From positions 1 to 5,330 of the forward strand of contig CADBTM010000106.1 of assembly GCA_902797555.1 (NCBI GenBank): a stretch of DNA of 5,330 nt, in the 5' to 3' direction. Source of the stretch: Oscillospiraceae bacterium (GTDB taxonomy: Bacteria > Bacillota > Clostridia > Oscillospirales > Butyricicoccaceae). The first letter of the stretch is position 1, and every line of letters begins with the position of its first letter. A program made the position numbers and the translations under genes. The notes under the pieces were generated by a model. The model had not been told where the DNA came from, made no database searches, and worked only from the letters and a program-made list of their open reading frames with translations. Below, piece after piece: positions 1 to 4,806 of the stretch.

Positions 1-160
1 CCATCAGGGAAACCACCGTGACGATGCACTTGGTTTTGACGTCGATGGCCTGCTCGTTCCACACCTCGCCGAACAAAACGTCGTCATTGAGATGGGCAAA
101 GGTGGGCGCAAAGGCGCCGAGCTGATCCCGTCCTGCGGTCTGTACGATCTTTTCGCTCAT
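1..160 (-). CDS. Carboxymuconolactone decarboxylase (AhpD-like) family protein, N-terminal part
   Basis: This is the first 53 codons of a gene that runs off the left edge of the window. The visible protein begins MSEKIVQTAGRDQLG and contains FAPTFAHLNDDVLFGEVW, followed by a segment ending in CIVTVVSLM. That pattern (GRDQLG, then a short helix, LNDDVLFGEVW, and a hydrophobic TV-LM stretch) is what I know from the N-terminus of carboxymuconolactone decarboxylase/AhpD-fold proteins, small all-helical cytoplasmic proteins often tied to redox or stress functions. The catalytic CxxC/His region typical of AhpD would lie beyond the window, so activity cannot be judged. The start at 160 is supported by an AGGAGG site 8 bases upstream. 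It is the third gene of the TetR operon, 12 bases after the stop of the ABM-like remnant. The family call is fairly secure; the substrate is unknown. Confidence 0.8.
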   Translation of the reverse strand, partial: MSEKIVQTAGRDQLGAFAPTFAHLNDDVLFGEVWNEQAIDVKTKCIVTVVSLM

Positions 161-168
161 ATTGTATT

Positions 169-174
169 CCTCCT
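169..174 (-). promoter_or_regulatory. Ribosome binding site of the AhpD-like gene, overlapping the upstream stop codon
   Basis: On the minus strand the sequence reads TAGGAGG, so the TAG stop of the ABM-like remnant (173-175) lies inside the Shine-Dalgarno sequence of the next gene, 8 bases before its ATG. This arrangement suggests translational coupling. It also means a ribosome finishing the short upstream frame stops exactly where the next initiation occurs. Confidence 0.75.
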
Positions 175-343
175 ATTTTCGTAAAAATTGTTCATCCGTG
201 TGTGGCGCATTCTGAGAGAGATAGCCCTCGTTCCCCGCATCCCCGCGGGTGGCGTCGGCGATGCCGGAAGCCTCCATCACCCCGGCAAATCTGCGGGCGC
301 TGCCGTTTTTGCCGGTATAGTCCAGATGGACGGAAATGCTCAT
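173..343 (-). pseudogene. Internally deleted antibiotic-biosynthesis-monooxygenase (ABM) family protein, 56 residues
   Basis: This short frame opens with an ATG overlapping the stop of the TetR gene (ATGA) and is preceded by GGAGG within that gene. Residues 1-41 (MSISVHLDYTGKNG, RRFAGVMEASGIADATR, then GNEGY) match what I know of the N-terminus of small ABM/YgiN-like dimeric monooxygenase proteins. These are usually about 95-110 residues long and continue after GNEGY with a strand such as EYFFP and an ETVLLID segment. Here GNEGY is followed directly by LSQNAPHTDEQFLRK, which resembles the family's C-terminal tail (YLSD, then DxxFIRK). Some 45-50 residues of the ferredoxin-like core therefore appear to be missing, in frame. 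It is probably non-functional as an ABM protein, although it may persist as a coupling leader for the AhpD-like gene. An assembly or sequencing artefact, or a real micro-protein, cannot be excluded. The family comparison is from memory, not from an alignment. Confidence 0.6.
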
Positions 344-975
344 TTGGCGTTTCCTCCTTCCAAAAGGCGCATCAGACAGCTCAAGGTAAGCTCATAGACG
401 GTGTGGTACACATATTCCACCCCCGCGGCCTCCATGGCTGCGCGCTGCTTTTCGGTGACGGAGGTGTAGGGATAGATGCCGAACATAAAGGGGAAAAAGA
501 GGTAGAGAACGCGTTCGATCTCCTGATCCCCCATCTCCGGGCAAAACTTTTCCAGCAGCATGCGCATCAGCCGCAGGCTCTGCCCATAGGCGGTCTTGAA
601 AGAGGTCAGCATCTCCGGACGGCTGTTGGCCTCCATGTCATAGTTGTTCATGGAGAGCAGCTTCAAAAGCTGCTGCCGCTTGGCAAGAGAGGCCGCGATC
701 TCCTCCGCCAGCTGTGTGGGGGCGAGGGCGTCGTGTCCTTCCAGAATCGCCTTCAGATCAGCGTTCCAACGGTCATATTCCCGCTTGTACAGCGCGAGAA
801 AGATCTCTTCCTTGGTTTGAAAATAGTTGTAGATCATCGGACGGGAAAAGGGCACGATGCCGCCGATCTCCTTTAGGGTGATCTCCTGAAAGCCCATGGT
901 CTGATAGAGCTGTTCACAGGCGTTGATGATCTCTTCTCTCCGCTCGGCGACCCGCTCCGAGGTTCCCTTTGTCAT
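340..975 (-). CDS. TetR/AcrR-family transcriptional repressor
   Basis: This is a 211-residue cytoplasmic DNA-binding regulator of typical TetR length. Residues 8-60 form the N-terminal TetR domain: a first helix (RVAERREEIINACEQLY), a G-x-x-x-I-T-L-K-E-I helix-turn-helix entry, and the recognition segment FSRPMIYNYFQTKEEIFL at about 43-60, where a Y-N-Y-F-x-T-K-E-E signature is clear. The remainder is the ligand-binding and dimerisation domain, ending with hydrophobic helices around LYLFFPFMFGIYPYT; its ligand is unknown. I chose the ATG at 975 over an in-frame ATG at 996 because an AGGAGG lies 7 bases upstream of 975. The 996 codon has no such site and lies almost against the operator. Its stop overlaps the start of the ABM-like remnant. 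Two TGACA-N3-TGTCA palindromes in its own promoter point to autorepression. It probably controls the remnant and the AhpD-like gene as well, perhaps in response to an oxidative or aromatic signal (inference). Confidence 0.9.
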   Translation of the reverse strand: MTKGTSERVAERREEIINACEQLYQTMGFQEITLKEIGGIVPFSRPMIYNYFQTKEEIFLALYKREYDRWNADLKAILEGHDALAPTQLAEEIAASLAKRQQLLKLLSMNNYDMEANSRPEMLTSFKTAYGQSLRLMRMLLEKFCPEMGDQEIERVLYLFFPFMFGIYPYTSVTEKQRAAMEAAGVEYVYHTVYELTLSCLMRLLEGGNAK

Positions 976-982
976 AGGTGTT

Positions 983-988
983 CCTCCT
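983..988 (-). promoter_or_regulatory. Ribosome binding site that decides the TetR start
   Basis: AGGAGG on the minus strand, 7 bases upstream of the ATG at 973-975. It favours the 211-residue product over the 218-residue version that starts at 996. Confidence 0.8.
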
Positions 989-1001
989 GCATACATGTTT
1001 T

Positions 1002-1014
1002 TGACACGGTGTCA
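1002..1014 (-). promoter_or_regulatory. Operator-like palindrome O1 (start-site proximal)
   Basis: TGACAC-G-GTGTCA is a perfect 13-bp palindrome centred on 1008. It lies just downstream of the transcription start predicted from the -10 box (about 1016) and upstream of the TetR ribosome binding site. Size and position fit a TetR-family autoregulatory operator, which would block transcription when occupied. Confidence 0.7.
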
Positions 1015-1022
1015 GCATTTGT

Positions 1023-1051
1023 ATTATATCCGGTTTCTGACAGCGTGTCAA
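1023..1051 (-). promoter_or_regulatory. Consensus sigma-A promoter of the TetR operon
   Basis: On the minus strand, TTGACA (1051-1046) and TATAAT (1028-1023) are separated by exactly 17 bases. Both hexamers are perfect consensus, so the promoter should be strong when not repressed. The -35 box is embedded in operator-like site O2, and O1 covers the predicted start region, so repressor occupancy would occlude RNA polymerase. Confidence 0.85.
1038..1050 (-). promoter_or_regulatory. Operator-like palindrome O2 (over the -35 box)
   Basis: TGACA-GCG-TGTCA has the same arms as O1, with one asymmetric central position. Its centre (1044) is 36 bp from that of O1. It overlaps five of the six bases of the TTGACA -35 hexamer. 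The repeated arms at two promoter-critical positions make chance unlikely and support binding by the adjacent TetR protein. Confidence 0.65.
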
Positions 1052-1062
1052 TAGGCAATCGC

Positions 1063-1096
1063 AAAAAAAGCCTTCTCCCGCGGCGGAGAGAAGGCT
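1063..1096 (-). terminator. Rho-independent terminator of the P-loop/SAD gene
   Basis: A perfect 9-bp stem (AGCCTTCTC at 1069-1077 paired with GAGAAGGCT at 1088-1096) encloses a GC-rich 10-base loop. Read on the minus strand it is followed by a run of seven T. It starts about 20 bases after the stop of the minus-strand gene ending at 1116. It ends about 12 bases before the -35 box of the TetR operon, insulating that repressed operon from read-through. Confidence 0.85.
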
Positions 1097-1115
1097 CTTT
1101 GGATTGGTATTTCGG

Positions 1116-2069
1116 TCAGTCCATATAGGTGGGATGGGCATATCGGTTGGCGCTGTCGTCCAGACTCTTCAGGCGCTCCAGCGAATCCTCGCCCACACAG
1201 CCCACCACCAGATAGGCCTTGCGCTTTTTGTCATAGATGGGATGGGGCAGCAGGTGGAAGCCCTCGATCATCCGGGTGTTGGACACATGGGTGCGGGGAC
1301 CGGTGCAGTCGTGCCGCTTTCCGCCGATGGTGATATGTCCCTCGTCCACATAGCCGATGTCCAGTGCCTCGTCGATCATGGCCTGCACCTTTTGCTCCAG
1401 CTCGGGCAGGTCAAACTGCGGCTCTGTGTCGGGAAACACCATCACAAAGCCGTGCTTGACGTCGTCGTGGCTGCACCGATCCAGCTCATCCTTGGGCATG
1501 CAGAATTCGCACAGATCCTCCGCCGTGTGCGCCATCAGGCGGTAGGGCAGGGACTTGTAGACGATGTCATAGACCTCCTGCGGCACCGGGCCGAAAAGGT
1601 GGGGCCGGGTGATGACGATCTCCTCGCCCACGCCGATGAGCAGATCGGCGTTGCCCCCCAAAAAGGGATAGACCAGATCAAAATGCTCCACGATGACCCG
1701 CTTGCCCCGGTTTACCGCGCGGGCGATGGCGTCGGCCAGCACGTTGAGCGGCTGGAAGCCCATCTCAAAGCGGATGTCCACGTGATAGGTGTGGGGGGTG
1801 AAAAAGCCCATCTCCATGTCCTGATCCAGCAGGGGGAGGGGGCGGACGTTGAGGCCGTCGTCGTCGTTGGTCAGCTCCAGTCCCGGAAACATGCCCTTGA
1901 TGAGCACGCTTTTGCCCGAGCCGGAATCGCCGATGATGCCGATGATATGGTCAAAGGGAGACAGATATGTCTGTGCCAGCCGGATCCCCAGCTCGTACAT
2001 ACGGCTCCTGCCGCGGGGGGCATAATAGGTGCTGTAGATATGGTTGGTGTTGGATTCATTGAAGGCCAT
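1116..2069 (-). CDS. P-loop NTPase fused to an alanyl-tRNA synthetase SAD-like domain
   Basis: This is a 317-residue soluble protein with no visible signal peptide or membrane segment. Residues 41-60 hold a Walker A motif, GDSGSGKS (47-54), after a hydrophobic strand. RVIVEHFD (124-131) looks like a Walker B strand with an acidic end, and RPLPLLD and HTYHVDIRFE lie between them. From about residue 175 the protein resembles the second additional domain of alanyl/threonyl-tRNA synthetases: HTAED (181-185) in place of the zinc-binding HxxxH, and CTGPRTHV (255-262) in place of CGGTHV. I recall conserved Firmicute proteins of this layout annotated as 'alanine-tRNA synthetase second additional domain-containing', with no experimentally known role. 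The start at 2069 is chosen because GGAGG lies 8 bases upstream; an upstream in-frame ATG at 2117 lies before the predicted transcription start. The gene is divergent from the citD operon and has its own promoter and terminator. Possible roles, such as a small-molecule kinase or a trans-editing/deacylase-like enzyme, are speculation. Confidence 0.75.
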   Translation of the reverse strand: MAFNESNTNHIYSTYYAPRGRSRMYELGIRLAQTYLSPFDHIIGIIGDSGSGKSVLIKGMFPGLELTNDDDGLNVRPLPLLDQDMEMGFFTPHTYHVDIRFEMGFQPLNVLADAIARAVNRGKRVIVEHFDLVYPFLGGNADLLIGVGEEIVITRPHLFGPVPQEVYDIVYKSLPYRLMAHTAEDLCEFCMPKDELDRCSHDDVKHGFVMVFPDTEPQFDLPELEQKVQAMIDEALDIGYVDEGHITIGGKRHDCTGPRTHVSNTRMIEGFHLLPHPIYDKKRKAYLVVGCVGEDSLERLKSLDDSANRYAHPTYMD

Positions 2070-2077
2070 TTCTCTTT

Positions 2078-2082
2078 CCTCC
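2078..2082 (-). promoter_or_regulatory. Ribosome binding site that decides the P-loop/SAD start
   Basis: GGAGG on the minus strand, 8 bases upstream of the ATG at 2067-2069. The -10 box of the same gene (2106-2111) would put the transcript start near 2099, downstream of the alternative ATG at 2115-2117, which excludes the longer 333-residue frame. Confidence 0.75.
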
Positions 2083-2105
2083 GTTTTGCATACGTTGTGT
2101 GATCC

Positions 2106-2134
2106 AGTATACCGCAATTTTTCCCTTTTGAAAA
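2106..2134 (-). promoter_or_regulatory. Predicted promoter of the P-loop/SAD gene
   Basis: On the minus strand, TTTTCA (2134-2129, 4 of 6 consensus bases) and TATACT (2111-2106, 5 of 6) are separated by 17 bases. The predicted transcript begins around 2099, giving a leader of about 30 bases that includes the GGAGG site. The -35 element lies within the 23-bp imperfect palindrome at 2119-2141. Confidence 0.6.
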
Positions 2135-2141
2135 GAGAAAA
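2119..2141. promoter_or_regulatory. 23-bp imperfect palindrome between divergent promoters
   Basis: The arms TTTTCCCTTTT (2119-2129) and AAAAGAGAAAA (2131-2141) are inverted copies around G2130 with 10 of 11 positions matching; the inner CTTTT-G-AAAAG is perfect. The element covers the -35 of the minus-strand promoter and ends 15 bp before the -35 of the citD promoter. It lies upstream of both predicted transcript starts, so it would act as DNA (a protein binding site) rather than as an RNA hairpin. The A/T-rich sequence raises the chance that it is coincidental. Confidence 0.4.
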
Positions 2142-2155
2142 GCGTGAAAAATGGC

Positions 2156-2184
2156 TTGCAATCCTCCGAGATCTATTGTATTAT
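2156..2184 (+). promoter_or_regulatory. Predicted promoter of the citDEF/hydro-lyase operon
   Basis: TTGCAA (2156-2161) and TATTAT (2179-2184) with a 17-bp spacer are each 5 of 6 matches to the sigma-A consensus. The predicted start is near 2191, giving a leader of about 45 bases with AAAGGAG ahead of citD. The palindrome TGTAT-N6-ATACA (2177-2192) overlaps the -10 box, so the promoter may be repressed by a regulator encoded elsewhere. Confidence 0.65.
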
Positions 2185-2192
2185 ATGATACA
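2177..2192. promoter_or_regulatory. Possible operator over the citD -10 box
   Basis: TGTAT-TATATG-ATACA has perfect 5-bp inverted arms and 14 of 16 symmetric positions overall. It sits on the -10 hexamer and start region of the citD promoter. Short TGTAT/ATACA half-sites are a form used by several GntR-type regulators of organic-acid operons, but no such regulator is encoded in this window. The A/T-rich nature of -10 regions makes chance symmetry possible. Confidence 0.35.
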
Positions 2193-2236
2193 GCAAAATT
2201 GTTATAGTACAAAGCTTCAGAAAGGAGCCGCTTTTC

Positions 2237-2503
2237 ATGGAGATTTTGCAAAAAGCCTACGCCGGCACGCTGGAATCCAGCGACGCTTACGTAGAGATCG
2301 AACCGGGCACGCAGGGCATTCAGCTCGAGCTCAACTCTGTGGTGTCCCAGCAGTTCGGTCAAAGCATCCGCCGACTGGTGGAGGAGGTACTGACCGATCT
2401 GGGCGTTGCCAACGCCAAGCTGTTTATCGCCGACCGCGGCGCGCTGGACTGTGTGATCCGCGCCCGGGTCGAGACTGCCGTCATGCGCGGGAAAGGAGAA
2501 TAA
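2237..2503 (+). CDS. citD: Citrate lyase-type acyl carrier protein (gamma subunit)
   Basis: This 88-residue protein has the length and pattern of CitD. The N-terminal AGTLES places Ser14 exactly where CitD carries the covalent 2'-(5''-phosphoribosyl)-3'-dephospho-CoA prosthetic group. Further family features are the QFGQSIR segment and the C-terminal DRGALDCVIRARVETA. It carries the acyl group between the CoA-transferase and lyase subunits of the cytoplasmic complex. AAAGGAG ends 9 bases before the ATG, and citE follows 3 bases after the stop. Citramalate lyase uses a homologous carrier, so the substrate of the complex (citrate or citramalate) is open. The genes for charging and acetylating the carrier (citC, citX, citG) are not in this window. 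Confidence 0.93.
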   Translation: MEILQKAYAGTLESSDAYVEIEPGTQGIQLELNSVVSQQFGQSIRRLVEEVLTDLGVANAKLFIADRGALDCVIRARVETAVMRGKGE

Positions 2504-2506
2504 GCC

Positions 2507-3391
2507 ATGCGCCGTTCTATGCTGTTTATCCCCGGCAACACCCCCAACCTGCTCATCAACGGAGCATATCTGGGCGCCGACGCGCTGATTTTTGATCTGG
2601 AGGACGCCGTTTCTCCCGACGAAAAGGATTCCGCCCGCATTCTGGTGCGCAACATCATGAAATATATGGATCTTCGCGGCTGCGAGGTCATCGTGCGCAT
2701 CAATTCCATCGACACCGACTATTGGAAAAAGGATCTGGATCAGATCATGACCCAAAAGCCCGATCTGATCATGCTGCCCAAAACCGGCCGCGCCGAGGAC
2801 GTTCTCACTGCCGACGCCTATATGTCCGAGGTGGAGCGCCGTTTGGGTCTCGCGCCCAACACCGTGCGCCTCATGCCCCTCATCGAGACCGCACTGGGCG
2901 TGGAAAACGCCTATGCCATCGCCTCCGCCAGCCCCCGTGTGGCCGCCATCTTCCTGGGCGCCGAGGATCTGACCGCCGACCTGCGCTGCAAGCGCACCAA
3001 GGGCGGCAACGAGATCGCCTATGCCCGCAGCCGCATGGTCTCCGCCGCCCGCGCCGCCGAGGTGGACGTATACGACACCCCCTTTACCGACGTCAACGAC
3101 GACGAGGGCATCCGGGTGGACGCCGAATACGCAAAGTCTCTGGGCTTTACCGGCAAGGCCTCGATCTCGCCCCGCCATGTGGGCGTGATCAACGAGGTGT
3201 TCAGCCCCTCCCAGAAGGATATCGAATATGCATACGAGGTCATGGACGCCATCCGTCAGGCTCACGAGCAGGGCCGCGGCGCCATCGCCCTCCACGGCAA
3301 GATGATTGACGCCCCCATCGTCCAGCGTGCCAAGCAGACCATCGCCATGGCCGAAGAAATGGGCGTCGGAAAGGCGGTACACCATGAATAA
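2507..3391 (+). CDS. citE: Citrate lyase-type acyl-CoA lyase (beta subunit, CitE family)
   Basis: This 294-residue protein is of normal CitE length and has the TIM-barrel HpcH/HpaI-CitE signature throughout: RRSMLFIPGN (2-11), DALIFDLEDAV (25-35), VIVRIN (61-66) with the substrate-binding Arg, LMPLIETALG (122-131), GAEDLTADL (151-159) with acidic metal ligands, and GKASISPRHV (216-225). The C-terminal ALHGKMIDAPIV (261-272) is also typical. The subunit cleaves the carrier-bound acyl thioester: citryl to oxaloacetate plus acetyl, or citramalyl to pyruvate plus acetyl. AAAGGAG lies 8 bases before the ATG. The end of the gene overlaps the start of citF by 8 bases. Free-standing CitE-like proteins exist, but flanking citD and citF show this one is a complex subunit. 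Confidence 0.93.
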   Translation: MRRSMLFIPGNTPNLLINGAYLGADALIFDLEDAVSPDEKDSARILVRNIMKYMDLRGCEVIVRINSIDTDYWKKDLDQIMTQKPDLIMLPKTGRAEDVLTADAYMSEVERRLGLAPNTVRLMPLIETALGVENAYAIASASPRVAAIFLGAEDLTADLRCKRTKGGNEIAYARSRMVSAARAAEVDVYDTPFTDVNDDEGIRVDAEYAKSLGFTGKASISPRHVGVINEVFSPSQKDIEYAYEVMDAIRQAHEQGRGAIALHGKMIDAPIVQRAKQTIAMAEEMGVGKAVHHE

Positions 3392-4796
3392 CAAGATCGT
3401 TTCCTCCCTGCGGGAGGCCATCCAGCTCTCCGGGCTGAAAAGCGGCATGACCGTTTCCTTCCACCACCATCTGCGCAACGGCGACTTTGTGCTCAATATG
3501 GTGATGGCGGAGATCGCACGGATGGGCATCCGGGATCTGACGGTCAACGCCAGCTCCCTCTTTGACATTCACGCTCCCCTGCTGGATCACATCAAATCCC
3601 ACACGGTCACCAGGCTGCTCACCGACTATATGTCGGGCGCCATCGGCAAGGAGATCTCTCAGGGCATTCTGGAAACCCCCGTGGAGTTCCGCACCCACGG
3701 CGGCCGCCCCAGCGATATCGAGCTGGGACGCATCCCCATCGACGTGGCCTTTATCGCCGCCCCCGCCGCCGACTGCATGGGCAACTGCTCCGGCAAATAC
3801 GGCAAGAGCGCCTGCGGCAGTCTGGGCTATGCCTATCCCGACGCGGAAAACGCCAAAAAAGTGGTGGTCATCACCGACAATCTGGTTCCCTATCCCCTGC
3901 AGGATTGGTCGATCCCCGAGACCCACGTGGACTATGTGGTGACGGTGGACGCCATCGGCGACCCCAACGGCATCGTTTCGGGCACCACCAAGATCACCCG
4001 TGACCCGGTGGGTCTGGTGATGGCCGATCTGGCCGCGCAGGTGATCCGGCATTCCGGCCTGCTCCGCGACGGCTTTTCCTTCCAGACCGGCGCAGGCGGC
4101 GCCTCGCTGGCAGCGGCCAAGTTTTTGAAGGATATCATGCTCCGGGAAAAGATCCACGGCAGCTTTGGCTGCGGCGGTATCACCGGATATATGGTGGATA
4201 TGCTCAACGAGGGCTGCTTTGAATCGCTGATGGACGTGCAGTGCTTTGACCTCAAGGCGGTGGAATCCATCCGCACCAACCCCCGCCATCAGGAGATTTC
4301 GGCCTCCCACTACGCCAGCCCCAGCGCCCGCAGCGCCGTGGTCAACAGTCTGGACGTGGTGATCCTCGGCGCCACCGAGGTGGACACCGACTTTAACGTA
4401 AACGTCCACACCGATTCCAACGGCTCGATCATGGGCGGCTCGGGCGGCCACAGCGACACCGCCGCCGGCGCAAAGCTCTCCATGATCATCGCCCCCATGT
4501 TCCGCGCCCGTCTGCCCATCGTCACCGACCGCGTCACCTGCATCTCCACCCCCGGCCGGGATATCGACGTGCTGGTGACCCAGGGAGGCATCGCCGTCAA
4601 CCCCAAGGACACCGAGCTGCGCCAGCGCCTCAAGGACGCCGGTCTGCCCGTGGTGGACATTCACGACCTCAAGGAAAAAGCCGAGCGCATCACCGGCACC
4701 CCCAACAAGATCGCTCTCAGCGACCGGGTGGTGGCCAACGTGATCTATCGGGACGGCACGCTGCTGGACACCATCCGCGGCGTCAATGCAAAGTGA
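3384..4796 (+). CDS. citF: Citrate lyase-type CoA-transferase (alpha subunit)
   Basis: This 470-residue protein belongs to the CitF family, whose activity exchanges the acetyl group on the carrier protein for citrate (or citramalate) at the start of the cycle. Visible family motifs are SFHHHLRNGD (25-34), SACGSLGYA (142-150), FQTGAGGASLA (233-243), FGCGGITGYMVD (261-272), EVDTDFNVNV (332-341), SGGHSDTAAGA (353-363) and GIAVNP (402-407). The enterobacterial form is about 500-510 residues; here the protein starts at MNNKIVSSLREAI and lacks roughly 35 N-terminal residues. I chose this ATG because the preceding in-frame sequence (from 3306) is an out-of-frame shadow of citE with no family similarity. 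The start overlaps the citE end by 8 bases, with only a weak AAGG-type site inside citE, which suggests translational coupling. Whether the substrate is citrate or citramalate is unresolved. Confidence 0.92.
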   Translation: MNNKIVSSLREAIQLSGLKSGMTVSFHHHLRNGDFVLNMVMAEIARMGIRDLTVNASSLFDIHAPLLDHIKSHTVTRLLTDYMSGAIGKEISQGILETPVEFRTHGGRPSDIELGRIPIDVAFIAAPAADCMGNCSGKYGKSACGSLGYAYPDAENAKKVVVITDNLVPYPLQDWSIPETHVDYVVTVDAIGDPNGIVSGTTKITRDPVGLVMADLAAQVIRHSGLLRDGFSFQTGAGGASLAAAKFLKDIMLREKIHGSFGCGGITGYMVDMLNEGCFESLMDVQCFDLKAVESIRTNPRHQEISASHYASPSARSAVVNSLDVVILGATEVDTDFNVNVHTDSNGSIMGGSGGHSDTAAGAKLSMIIAPMFRARLPIVTDRVTCISTPGRDIDVLVTQGGIAVNPKDTELRQRLKDAGLPVVDIHDLKEKAERITGTPNKIALSDRVVANVIYRDGTLLDTIRGVNAK

Positions 4797-4798
4797 GG
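4795..4798 (+). promoter_or_regulatory. Ribosome binding site overlapping the citF stop
   Basis: TGAGG combines the citF TGA stop with a GAGG core. It sits 8 bases before the ATG at 4807 and 5 bases before the ATG at 4804, which favours 4807 as the hydro-lyase start. The overlap implies coupled translation with citF. Confidence 0.55.
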
Positions 4799-4806
4799 CG
4801 CCTATG

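Noticed and set aside
202..876. 224-residue open frame on the plus strand opposite the TetR gene
   Set aside because: It is antisense to a clear TetR helix-turn-helix protein, has no ribosome site, and its composition fits a shadow frame.
914..1141. 75-residue minus-strand frame covering the TetR promoter and the terminator
   Set aside because: It spans a strong terminator, a consensus promoter and two operators, so it could not be translated from a single sensible transcript. It has no family resemblance.
1104..2102. 332-residue open frame on the plus strand opposite the P-loop/SAD gene
   Set aside because: Its low-complexity V/G/H/Q composition is typical of a complementary-strand shadow. 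The opposite strand has a Walker A motif, ribosome site, promoter and terminator.
2191..2236. Riboswitch or attenuator in the citD leader
   Set aside because: The predicted leader is only about 45 bases, has no stable GC-rich stem or T-run, and is too short for a known riboswitch.
3306..3383. 26-codon N-terminal extension of citF
   Set aside because: The extension is a proline/serine-rich out-of-frame reading of citE, has no ribosome site, and does not resemble the N-terminus of long CitF proteins.
1871..3568. 565-residue open frame on the minus strand spanning the intergenic region, citD and citE
   Set aside because: It crosses the divergent promoter region and three supported genes. Its last ~30 residues are a shifted reading of the P-loop gene, and it has no ribosome site or family motif.
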